From Candidatus Saccharimonadota bacterium (lineage in GTDB: Bacteria > Patescibacteriota > Saccharimonadia > Saccharimonadales > Saccharimonadaceae): DNA of 64,000 nucleotides. The translations under genes and the position numbers were made by a program. This document shows positions 15,182 to 22,012 of the stretch, piece after piece; position 1 is the first letter of the stretch, and every line of letters starts with the position of its first letter. The notes below the pieces were generated by a model. It searched no databases, was not told the DNA's origin, and was given only the letters and a program-made list of their open reading frames with translations. Where the stretch lies: the NCBI GenBank assembly GCA_009785325.1, contig WQWN01000002.1, positions 62,001 to 126,000 on the forward strand. Direction: 5' to 3'.

Positions 15182-15245
15182 ATTCTGGTCATTTGGCAAA
15201 TTTAAGTTCTTTAGTCGAAAGGGGCTAGGCAGGGGTGGAGGTTTG

Positions 15246-15254
15246 TGATATAAT
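15246..15254 (+). promoter_or_regulatory. Extended -10 promoter of rplS
   Basis: TG-A-TATAAT (15246-15254); leader about 25 nt with AAAAAAGGT before the ATG at 15287. Confidence 0.65.
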
Positions 15255-15286
15255 CCGTAGCTAGTTGAAAGTAAAAAAGGTAATAT

Positions 15287-15751
15287 ATGAGTTTTGAATT
15301 AATCAAAAAAGTTGGCGACGCTCAAAAGAAAGTGGCTGTCGTAGATGTGCGTAGTGGTGACTCAGTGAAAGTGAGTCAGAAGATTAAGGAAGGATCAAAA
15401 GAAAGAATTCAGGTGTTTGCGGGGACGGTGATCCGAGTGGATCGACGTGGGTCGCATACGGCGCGGATCACGGTGCGAAAAATTGCAAGTGGTGTAGGTG
15501 TAGAAAAGAGCTTCTTGCTGCACAGCCCGTTGGTGACACAGGTAGAAATCGTGAAGCGAAGTAAAGTGCGAAGGAATTATCTGTCGTATCTGCGTGAGCG
15601 AAGCGGTAAAAGTGCGCGTCTGGCTGGTAAGGATTTCGACCGTGTGGCAGTGAATGATGTTTCGGTGGAAGAAGTTGTCGAAGAAGTCGAGGCTGAGGTT
15701 GCGGCTGATGAACCTGAAGTAAAAGCGGAAGTTGCTGAGGCGACTGCGTAG
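15287..15751 (+). CDS. rplS: Ribosomal protein bL19
   Basis: Large-subunit protein at the 30S-50S interface. The conserved body (about residues 1-115) includes GDSVKVSQKIKEGSKERIQ, FAGTVIRVDRRG and SKVRRNYLSYLRERSGKSARL-type C-terminal signature (VRRNYLSYLRERSGKSAR). Beyond it is an additional ~40-residue acidic Ala/Glu/Val tail, absent from the usual ~115-residue bL19. The tail is low complexity and probably disordered. The gene stands alone between its own promoter and terminator, not in the rpsP-rimM-trmD-rplS operon common elsewhere. Confidence 0.93.
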   Translation: MSFELIKKVGDAQKKVAVVDVRSGDSVKVSQKIKEGSKERIQVFAGTVIRVDRRGSHTARITVRKIASGVGVEKSFLLHSPLVTQVEIVKRSKVRRNYLSYLRERSGKSARLAGKDFDRVAVNDVSVEEVVEEVEAEVAADEPEVKAEVAEATA

Positions 15752-15768
15752 TTTCTAAGAAAACAAGA

Positions 15769-15797
15769 AGCACTCTGGTGAAAACTGGGGTGTTTTT
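15769..15797 (+). terminator. rplS terminator
   Basis: CACTCTGG and CTGGGGTG pair fully with G-T wobbles around a GTGAAAA-type loop, followed by TTTTT. Confidence 0.6.
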
Positions 15798-15832
15798 GAT
15801 TTTAGGGAATTTGTATTGATGGGAGTGGGGCG

Positions 15833-15841
15833 TGATAAAAT
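15833..15841 (+). promoter_or_regulatory. Extended -10 promoter of rnhB
   Basis: TG-A-TAAAAT (15833-15841), six bases before the ATG at 15848; TTGTAT at 15811-15816 is a loose -35. Confidence 0.6.
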
Positions 15842-15847
15842 TGAGAG

Positions 15848-16879
15848 ATGATAAAACTTGGGATCGATGAAGTGGGGCGCGGGGTGTGGGCAGGTCCGTT
15901 GGTCGTGGGGGCGGTGGTGCTGGGTGACGTGAAAATTGATGGACTGGCGGATAGTAAAGTATTGACGGCGAGACGAAGGGAGGAGTTGAGTGAGGTGATA
16001 TGGGAGGAGGCGGCGAGTGTGGGGTTGGGCTGGGTAAGTGCTAGTGAAGTGGATGAGGTCGGATTGAGCGAGGCTCTGAGGCTGGCGACGAGGCGGGCTG
16101 TGGAAGAGATTGATGCGACTTATCATGAGATTGTGATTGATGGGACGGTGAATTTTCTCAGAGGGACGAAACTGGAGAAATATGTGACGTGCTTGAGGAG
16201 GGCAGACCAGTCGATTGCGGCAGTGAGTGCAGCGGCGATCGTGGCGAAAGTGGCGAGGGATAGGTATATGTGTGGGGTGGCGGAGAAGTTTCCGGGTTAT
16301 GGGTTTGAGAGAAATGTGGGGTATGGGACGCGTGGGCATCGAGAGGCTTTGGTGGGGTTGGGGGTTTGTGAGGAGCATAGGAGGAGTGTGAGGCCGGTGA
16401 GGGAGATCATTGATGGCAGTTCCCAGCTTGATAATTCTGCGACACGCTCCTCGAGCCTGTCGTCACAGGTCTCGCGTACTAATTCCTCGCCGTCCTGCGG
16501 GGTTGCCGCAGAATCATCAAACGGAAAACCGCAGTCAATATTACCTTTGACGAAAGAGATAGGGGATAGGGCGGAAGGAGTGGTGTGTGAGTATTTACTC
16601 GGGCTGGGGTATGAAGTGGTGGCGAGGAATTGGCGGACGCGGTGGTGCGAGATTGATGTGGTGGCGGAGTTGGACGGGGTGAGGTACTTTGTGGAAGTGA
16701 AATATAGAAAGAGTACTGAGTGTGGCGGCGGGCTAGGGGCGATTACAGCAGAGAAACTGGAGCGAATGGGGCGGGCGGCGGAGATGTATATAGATAGGGA
16801 GGGTTTTAAGGGAGAGGTGCGGCTGGCGGTGGGAGTGGTGGAGGGAGATTTTGAAGTTGTGGATTTTATTGTGTTGTAG
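15848..16879 (+). CDS. rnhB: Ribonuclease HII fused to a YraN/UPF0102 endonuclease-like domain
   Basis: 343 residues in two domains. Residues 1-185 are RNase HII, which removes RNA from RNA-DNA hybrids: GIDEVGRGVWAGPLVVGAVV carries the catalytic Asp-Glu pair and GRG motif, EIVIDGTVNFL the third Asp, and AAVSAAAIVAKVARDR the fourth. Residues about 235-343 are a YraN (UPF0102) domain of the PD-(D/E)xK type: EIDVVAELDG and YFVEVKYRK hold the Asp, Glu and Lys. rnhB and yraN are neighbours in many bacteria; here they are one chain. The linker (about 188-235) is Ser-rich, C-rich in DNA and unlike the flanks. Leaderless start. Confidence 0.9.
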   Translation: MIKLGIDEVGRGVWAGPLVVGAVVLGDVKIDGLADSKVLTARRREELSEVIWEEAASVGLGWVSASEVDEVGLSEALRLATRRAVEEIDATYHEIVIDGTVNFLRGTKLEKYVTCLRRADQSIAAVSAAAIVAKVARDRYMCGVAEKFPGYGFERNVGYGTRGHREALVGLGVCEEHRRSVRPVREIIDGSSQLDNSATRSSSLSSQVSRTNSSPSCGVAAESSNGKPQSILPLTKEIGDRAEGVVCEYLLGLGYEVVARNWRTRWCEIDVVAELDGVRYFVEVKYRKSTECGGGLGAITAEKLERMGRAAEMYIDREGFKGEVRLAVGVVEGDFEVVDFIVL

Positions 16880-16894
16880 AATTTGACACGAGTA

Positions 16895-16924
16895 TTGATA
16901 TATGCGAGTAGTGTGTGATAGAGT
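16895..16924 (+). promoter_or_regulatory. Promoter of the large non-coding RNA
   Basis: TTGATA (16895-16900), 18-base spacer, TAGAGT (16919-16924) with TG-A in front. A consensus TTGACA at 16883-16888 could serve an alternative start. Confidence 0.55.
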
Positions 16925-17383
16925 AGGTGTGTAAGATCGCGGAGGCGATAGAACGTTAATTTTGTTAGATTTTTCGATAAAGTTGTGAGGCAGAGTCGTG
17001 GACATGGTGAAAGTGTCTAGGATCCTGCTTCACGACGCTATCACGACGGCGACGTGCAGGGAATCTTCATACGGAGGAGGTTTTCAGAGAATGTTCTTAG
17101 GAATACAGGCACTTGCTCCACATTTTTTTCTGGTTCAGGAAATATGTGATACAGCAAGTGTGTCGGGATGCTCGGGTGAAATTTTGCCCAGTAGTCCCGA
17201 AGGAGGGGTGTCGAGTCGAGTAGTTCCGTATACCCGAGGCTTGACAGCCAGACCGGACACTTGACTTAGGCGTACTAGTAGCGTAGGCCTGCAGGCTGCG
17301 TACTGGTGCGCGGAAACCAGCACAACCCATTCCTGCCGGTTTTTCCGGCACATACTATGCGACAAACTCAACGACGCAATAAT

Positions 17384-17405
17384 CAATGATCGTACAATGA
17401 TCGTA
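17384..17405 (+). repeat. 11-bp tandem duplication
   Basis: CAATGATCGTA occurs twice back to back (17384-17394, 17395-17405) inside the large RNA. Confidence 0.85.
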
Positions 17406-17600
17406 GGTAGTGTGGACTACTCTCATCCGGAGTGGTAGGGAGTAACCTGGCAAGTCGTGACGCCGTAGTTTAGGCTCTCTTAAACGCTATATCCAGTAGT
17501 GAGGCGAGAAGCCTAAGGCGGAAAGTATCTAACCAACCCGAGAGCGACCGTTAGGTCTTTATGCGCATTTCACCGCTCCTAGCGGTCGCTCACAACACAA

Positions 17601-17630
17601 GGCGGCACATTAAAGTGCCGCCGTTTTTTT
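17601..17630 (+). terminator. Terminator of the large RNA
   Basis: GGCGGCAC (17601-17608), loop ATTAAA, GTGCCGCC (17615-17622), then G and seven T. Confidence 0.9.
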
Positions 17631-17680
17631 GGTGGGGATTAAAGTCGAGGTTGTCGGTGTGAGTTTATTTTCGGAGGGAA

Positions 17681-18448
17681 TCAGTTGAAGGAGGGGGCGT
17701 ATTCGAGGACGCGCTGATCAGGGCAGGACTGGAGGACGCGGTATTTGGCGTCGTGCTCGGCTTGGGTGACCCAGAGATTATGTTTGAATTTGACGGAAAT
17801 TTGACGGGCGACGAACTGGCAGCGAAAGGGGCGGTGTGGTGGAAGCCAAGAGGCGGCGTCGGAGTCGCCTTTTTGCATGTTGGCGGGGCCGTCGACAGCG
17901 AGGAGGTTAAGGGGGTCGTTTGAAAAGGCGATGCGCTGCTCGCGGGTGAGGTTTTGAGCGCCTTTTTGCCAGGCGTCAGAGAGGGCGACAACGTGGTCGA
18001 TGTGGACTTCGTTACTTGTTTCGGGTCCACGGATGAAGTTGATGATTTGATCTGTGTAGGGGCAGTGGAGAGTACCGGAAAGAACGAGGCAGCCGTCGAG
18101 GACGACGTCGGTGAGGTCGCGGTAGAGGATGACGTTTCTGGCATCGCAGCCGTTGATGTTACCCCAACCGGAACCAAATTCGGAGCGGGAGTAGCCTGTG
18201 CGTGGAGCGCGGCCTTTGATTTCTAGGCGAGAGAGTATCTCGGTGGCGAGGGGGAGGTCGCTGGAGTCGCCGTGGGTGGCGGGTGTGATAGTGGTGTGTT
18301 GTTGATCGTCTGTGGGGGCGGGTTCGTAACTGTTGGGGTCGGTGAGGATGAGTGCGGCAGCGGCGCCCATGAAGACGAGGAGGGCGAGGAGTTGGCGGAG
18401 TTTGTGCTTAGGGGATTTGTTTTTGCGGGGTTTTCTGTTGGGATTCAT
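17681..18448 (-). CDS. Secreted/membrane-anchored HNH nuclease (DUF1524 type)
   Basis: 255 residues. A basic N-terminus (KPRKNKSPKHK) and one hydrophobic helix (LLALLVFMGAAAALIL, about 20-35) form an export signal or anchor. The catalytic domain matches the actinobacterial extracellular HNH (DUF1524) nucleases: GSGWGNINGCDARNVILYRD, VHIDHVVALSDAWQKGA with the HNH His-Asp-His, NDPLNLLAVDGPANMQKGD and SDAASWLPP. It probably degrades DNA outside the membrane, for nutrient scavenging or DNA uptake. The ATG at 18448 comes six bases after TATAAT (complement of 18455-18460), preceded by TG-G. It is divergent from pepN. Transfer from or to an actinobacterial host is plausible but not shown. Confidence 0.85.
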   Translation of the reverse strand: MNPNRKPRKNKSPKHKLRQLLALLVFMGAAAALILTDPNSYEPAPTDDQQHTTITPATHGDSSDLPLATEILSRLEIKGRAPRTGYSRSEFGSGWGNINGCDARNVILYRDLTDVVLDGCLVLSGTLHCPYTDQIINFIRGPETSNEVHIDHVVALSDAWQKGAQNLTREQRIAFSNDPLNLLAVDGPANMQKGDSDAASWLPPHRPFRCQFVARQISVKFKHNLWVTQAEHDAKYRVLQSCPDQRVLEYAPSFN

Positions 18449-18454
18449 TGCTCG

Positions 18455-18488
18455 ATTATACCACTTGTGTTTGGGTTGGTGGTAGAAT
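18455..18488. promoter_or_regulatory. Back-to-back extended -10 promoters (HNH nuclease / pepN)
   Basis: Minus strand: TG-G-TATAAT (complement of 18455-18463). Plus strand: TG-G-TAGAAT (18480-18488). Both lie in 46 bases between divergent start codons, each six bases from its own start. Confidence 0.6.
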
Positions 18489-18494
18489 GAGAGT

Positions 18495-20999
18495 ATGGAA
18501 AAAGTTGAGCGATTAATTGAGAATTTTGTGCCGGAGCGGTACGAGTTGGAGTTGAGAGTGGATAAGGGGGAGAGGAGAGTGGAGGGAGTGGTGAGGATTT
18601 TTGGGGAGGTGAAGAGTGAGAGTGTGAGATTACATGCGAAAGATCTGAAGATTGAGAAAGTGTCGGTGAGCGAGACAGTGGGGCATGAGAGTAGGATACG
18701 GGAGCTAGAGTGGAAGATGGATGGGGAGGTGGTGGAGGCTGAAGGGGTGGAGCGAGGAGTTGTGGAGTTGGAGGTGATATATTCTTTTGAACTGAATGAG
18801 CAGATGCACGGGGCGTATTTGTCGACATATGAATATGGGGGGCGAGCGGAGACTGTGGTGGCGACGCAATTTGAGAGTCATTATGCGCGGGAGGTTTTGC
18901 CGTGTGTGGATGAGCCTGAAGCGAAGGCGGTGTTTGAGCTGACGGTGATCGTGCCTGATGATAGTGATGAGGTGCTGGGGAATATGCCTGTGGCTTTTGA
19001 GCGGACGGTAGATGGAGTGAGAGAGGTGCATTTTGAGGAGACGCCGAGAATGAGTACTTATTTGCTGGCGTTTGTGGTGGGTAAGTTTCAGAAAGTAGAG
19101 GCGAAGACGGAGCGAGGGGTGGAGGTGCGGACGTGGGCGAGTTTGGCGCAGCCTGCGAAATCGCTAGTGTTTGCGAATGAGGTGGCGGTGAAGACATTGG
19201 ACTTTTTTGAGGATTATTTCGGAGTTGAGTATCCGTTGCCGAAATGTGATCAGGTGGCATTGCCTGATTTTGAGGCGGGAGCGATGGAGAACTGGGGGCT
19301 GGTGACGTATCGGGAGATGGCGCTTTTGGTGGATCCTGCGTTGACGAGTGTGGATGCGAAGAGGTGGGTGGCGACGGTAATTACGCATGAGTTGAGTCAT
19401 ATGTGGTTTGGGAATTTGGTGACGATGAAGTGGTGGGATGATCTGTGGTTGAATGAGAGTTTTGCAAGTATCATGGAGTATGTGGCGGGGGAGGCGGTTT
19501 GTCCCGAGATGGAGGTATGGAAGGATTATTATGAAGGTTTTGTGGTGGCGGCGATGAGGCGGGATTGTTTGAGTGGAGTGCAGGCGGTGAAGCAAGATGT
19601 GGCGCATCCTGATGAAATTCAGACTTTGTTCGATGGGGCGATTGTGTATGCGAAGGGTGCGAGGTTGATTTATATGTTGATGGAGTTGATGGGCGAGGAG
19701 AAGTTTCGGGCGGGGATGCGGGAGTATTTTAGGGAGTTTGCGTATGAAAATACGGTGGAGGAGGATCTGTGGGGGTGTTTGCAGGAGTTTGCGGAGTTTG
19801 ATGTGAAGGAACTGATGGAGGGGTGGATTTATCAGCCGGGGTATCCGGTGGTTGAGGTGGGTGAGGGTGTGGTGAGGCAGAGACGATTTGTGGTGGATGA
19901 AGAGATGAGGGGTGGAGATGTGTGGAAGGTGCCGTTGTTTGCGGGGGAGGGAGTTGGGTTTTTGGCGGGGAGTGAGATGAGTGTGGGGGGTGAGGTTGGT
20001 GAAGTGAATCGAGGGATGCGTGGTCACTACGTGACGAAGTATAGTGATGAGTATTTGAAGAAGTTAATGGAGGGCGAGCTGGATGCGACGGCGAAGTTGA
20101 AGCTGCTGATGGATCAGTCGCTTCTCGCGAAGACGGAGTTGGTGGAGAGTGTGAGTTTGTTTGATGTGGTGGAGCGGATGCGAGACGAGACTGATGATGC
20201 GGTTTGGAGTTTGGTGAGCTTGGCGGTGGCAGATCTGAAGGTTTTTGTGGAGGAGGAGACGGAGGAAGAGCGGAAGTTTAAAAAGTTCGTGAAAGATCTG
20301 GCGGAAGTGCAGTATGAGCGACTAGGATGGGACGGCGTAGAGGGGGAAGGTGGGGCGGATGTGAGGTTGAGATGTGTGGTGGTCGGGATGCGGATATATG
20401 GTGAGGATGAAGAGGCTATTGGCGAGGCGCTGAGGCGTTATGATGCGGTGGATGGTGATTTGGAGAAGCTGGATAAGGAGACGCGGGCGTATGTAGTGGC
20501 GGCGAAGGTGAAGTGGGATTTTTCGGAAGAGTTAGGGGAGGATTTGCTGGAGAAGTATCAAAAGTCGGTGAATGTGGAGGTAAGAGATGATATTTGTGGG
20601 GCGCTAGTAGGGGCGAGAAATGAGGTGTTTTTGGGGAGGATGTTAGGGCTGATGAAAGATCAGAAGATGGTGCGGTCGCAAGATGTGTTGAGGTGGTATA
20701 TGGGGATTTTGAGAAATCCAAAAGGACGAGAGATGGCATGGAAGTGGCTACGGGACGAGTGGGGATGGGTGGCGGAAAAGTTCGGTGATGGAAAGGGATA
20801 TGATTATTATCCGAGAGGTGTAGCGGCGGTGTTAAAGACCGAGATGGAACTGGCGGAATATCGAGAGTTTTTTGAGCCGATGCTGGGGGAGTTGAGTTTG
20901 AAGCGAAATATTGAGATCGGGATGAAAGAGATTGAGGCGCGAGTGAGACTGATCGAGGGGGATGGTGTGGGTGTGCGGGGATACTTGCGGGGGTTATAG
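18495..20999 (+). CDS. pepN: Aminopeptidase N (M1 family)
   Basis: 834-residue zinc metallopeptidase that trims N-terminal residues from peptides in the cytoplasm. The M1 hallmarks are in order: the exopeptidase motif GAMENWG, then the zinc site HELSHMWFGNLVTMKWW and the downstream Glu in LNESFASIMEY (HExxH-x18-E). The C-terminal half is a helical ERAP1-like domain. Length matches bacterial and archaeal M1 enzymes of the tricorn-factor type. No signal peptide is seen. The DNA is strongly G-rich on the coding strand. Start codon six bases after the -10 box, so probably leaderless. Convergent with the CobW gene, with only four bases between stops. Confidence 0.93.
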   Translation: MEKVERLIENFVPERYELELRVDKGERRVEGVVRIFGEVKSESVRLHAKDLKIEKVSVSETVGHESRIRELEWKMDGEVVEAEGVERGVVELEVIYSFELNEQMHGAYLSTYEYGGRAETVVATQFESHYAREVLPCVDEPEAKAVFELTVIVPDDSDEVLGNMPVAFERTVDGVREVHFEETPRMSTYLLAFVVGKFQKVEAKTERGVEVRTWASLAQPAKSLVFANEVAVKTLDFFEDYFGVEYPLPKCDQVALPDFEAGAMENWGLVTYREMALLVDPALTSVDAKRWVATVITHELSHMWFGNLVTMKWWDDLWLNESFASIMEYVAGEAVCPEMEVWKDYYEGFVVAAMRRDCLSGVQAVKQDVAHPDEIQTLFDGAIVYAKGARLIYMLMELMGEEKFRAGMREYFREFAYENTVEEDLWGCLQEFAEFDVKELMEGWIYQPGYPVVEVGEGVVRQRRFVVDEEMRGGDVWKVPLFAGEGVGFLAGSEMSVGGEVGEVNRGMRGHYVTKYSDEYLKKLMEGELDATAKLKLLMDQSLLAKTELVESVSLFDVVERMRDETDDAVWSLVSLAVADLKVFVEEETEEERKFKKFVKDLAEVQYERLGWDGVEGEGGADVRLRCVVVGMRIYGEDEEAIGEALRRYDAVDGDLEKLDKETRAYVVAAKVKWDFSEELGEDLLEKYQKSVNVEVRDDICGALVGARNEVFLGRMLGLMKDQKMVRSQDVLRWYMGILRNPKGREMAWKWLRDEWGWVAEKFGDGKGYDYYPRGVAAVLKTEMELAEYREFFEPMLGELSLKRNIEIGMKEIEARVRLIEGDGVGVRGYLRGL

Positions 21000-21003
21000 T
21001 CAC

Positions 21004-21969
21004 TTATAGTCGGAGCATGTTTTCGGGTGTGAGGTCGGTGGGGTTTTTGTCGATGAGGTTGTGGAAGGATTGTTTGAGTTGGTCTTTGTTTATTTCAGGA
21101 CCGAGGAAGACGAGTTTGGTGATGGGTTTTTCAGAGTCGAGCCATTCGTGGTGAGTGAGTTCGTAGCGAGAACCGACTTTTTGGAAGAGGAACTTCTGCT
21201 CGTAGCCTTTGAGGCCAAAATAAACGATACCTTTGGCACGGTAGATTTCTGGAGGGAGGGTGCGGATGAATTTGGTGAAGGCGACGGGGTCGATGGAAAA
21301 TTTTTCGGTGAAGGATGCGGAGGTGAAGTTGTCGTGGAGGTGTGGAGTGGGTTCGAGTACGGCGGATAAGGCGAGTTGCTTGGTGCGGTTGGGGCGGAGG
21401 TCGAAGAGGAGTTTGGGGTTGATTGTGGCGTCTGGGGTGGAGATTATGGGGGTGTCTGTTATTGATTTGATCTGGTTGATGATGTTGGTGGGATTTTTGG
21501 ATTTGTTGACGATGATGAGGTCGGAGGATTTGAGAGAGGCGGTGATTTGGGCTTGGTGTTTTTGGAAGGTGGAGGGGAAATTGAGGGCGTCGACAAGGTA
21601 AACGAGGCCGCCGTAAGTGGTGAATTTATTGTCGGTGGTGACGACTTTATGGGCGAGGTCGCGTGGCTCGGCGAGACCTGACGCTTCGATGATGATGACG
21701 TCGAGTTGGGAGTTTTCGTGGGCGAGAAGGGCGAGAGGTTCGTCGAGGGAGTTTTCATCCATGAGGCAGCAGATGCAGCCGCTGGCGAGTTCGATAAGTT
21801 CGTCGGTTTGGTGGGCGACGAGGAGGGCGTCGATGTTGATCGCGCCGAAATCGTTCATGATGATGCCGACTTTTGTGCCCTGAGAATCGGCGAGGAGATT
21901 ATTGATTGTGGTGGTTTTGCCTGCGCCGAGGAAACCGGTGATGCAGAGGACGGGGATTTTTTTGGTCAT
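21004..21969 (-). CDS. CobW/G3E-family GTPase
   Basis: 321-residue G3E P-loop GTPase of the COG0523 group, involved in metal delivery or metal homeostasis. Walker A is GFLGAGKTTTINNLL. The metal-binding CxCC is GCICCLMDE (Cys-Ile-Cys-Cys), typical of zinc metallochaperones such as ZNG1/ZigA. Switch and Walker B follow (VIIIEASGLAEPRDL), then the NKSK guanine-specificity motif. A C-terminal CobW_C domain is present (YRAKGIVYFGLKG, residues about 240-320). The ATG lies six bases after TG-A-TACAAT (complement of 21976-21984). Metal identity is not determined; zinc supply is the likeliest reading. Confidence 0.9.
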   Translation of the reverse strand: MTKKIPVLCITGFLGAGKTTTINNLLADSQGTKVGIIMNDFGAINIDALLVAHQTDELIELASGCICCLMDENSLDEPLALLAHENSQLDVIIIEASGLAEPRDLAHKVVTTDNKFTTYGGLVYLVDALNFPSTFQKHQAQITASLKSSDLIIVNKSKNPTNIINQIKSITDTPIISTPDATINPKLLFDLRPNRTKQLALSAVLEPTPHLHDNFTSASFTEKFSIDPVAFTKFIRTLPPEIYRAKGIVYFGLKGYEQKFLFQKVGSRYELTHHEWLDSEKPITKLVFLGPEINKDQLKQSFHNLIDKNPTDLTPENMLRL

Positions 21970-21975
21970 AGGGTA

Positions 21976-22006
21976 ATTGTATCATGGTGGTGGGGTGGTG
22001 TATGAT
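21976..22006. promoter_or_regulatory. Back-to-back -10 boxes (CobW / ABC exporter)
   Basis: Minus: TG-A-TACAAT (complement of 21976-21984). Plus: TATGAT (22001-22006). Each ends six bases from its own start codon in a 43-base divergent gap. Confidence 0.55.
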
Positions 22007-22012
22007 AGTGTG

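Larger units (their letters stand above)
16931..17630 (+). ncRNA. Large structured non-coding RNA, ~700 nt, unrecognised family
   Basis: A ~700-base block with no credible gene on either strand, framed by a promoter and a strong terminator. Helices seen directly include ATCGC/GCGAT (16936/16945), GTCGTG/CACGAC (16995/17031), CACTTGCT/AGCAAGTG (17110/17153) with CACAT/ATGTG inside, CTCGGGT/ACCCGAG (17171/17232), CTGGT/ACCAG (17303/17316), TGCCGG/CCGGCA (17334/17345), TTAGGCT/AGCCTAA (17470/17510) and a 14-bp stem 17542-17555/17578-17591. An 11-base tandem duplication lies at 17384-17405. Base composition is balanced, unlike the purine-rich genes around it. I find no tRNA-like ends (tmRNA), no GAGGAAAGTCC (RNase P) and no SRP or group I/II intron core. 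Length recalls large ornate RNAs, but no assignment is made. Confidence 0.65.

Noticed and set aside
15755-16378. 207-codon minus-strand frame opposite rnhB
   Set aside because: Composition is biased His/Pro/Arg and the catalytic motifs of RNase HII are on the plus strand.
16998-17386. Open frames of 83-90 codons on both strands inside the 16931-17630 block
   Set aside because: No ribosome site or promoter fits them, their peptides are low in protein-like pattern, and the DNA is dominated by paired helices.
16931-17630. tmRNA or RNase P RNA
   Set aside because: No tRNA-like 5'/3' halves with encoded CCA and no tag frame ending in Ala-Ala; no GAGGAAAGTCC or other conserved RNase P core strings on either strand.
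19164-20027. 287-codon minus-strand frame opposite pepN
   Set aside because: It is a shadow created by the purine-rich codon use of pepN: His/Pro/Leu-rich, with no promoter or ribosome site. Similar long shadows oppose dnaE, the ABC genes, clpC, recG and rpoB.
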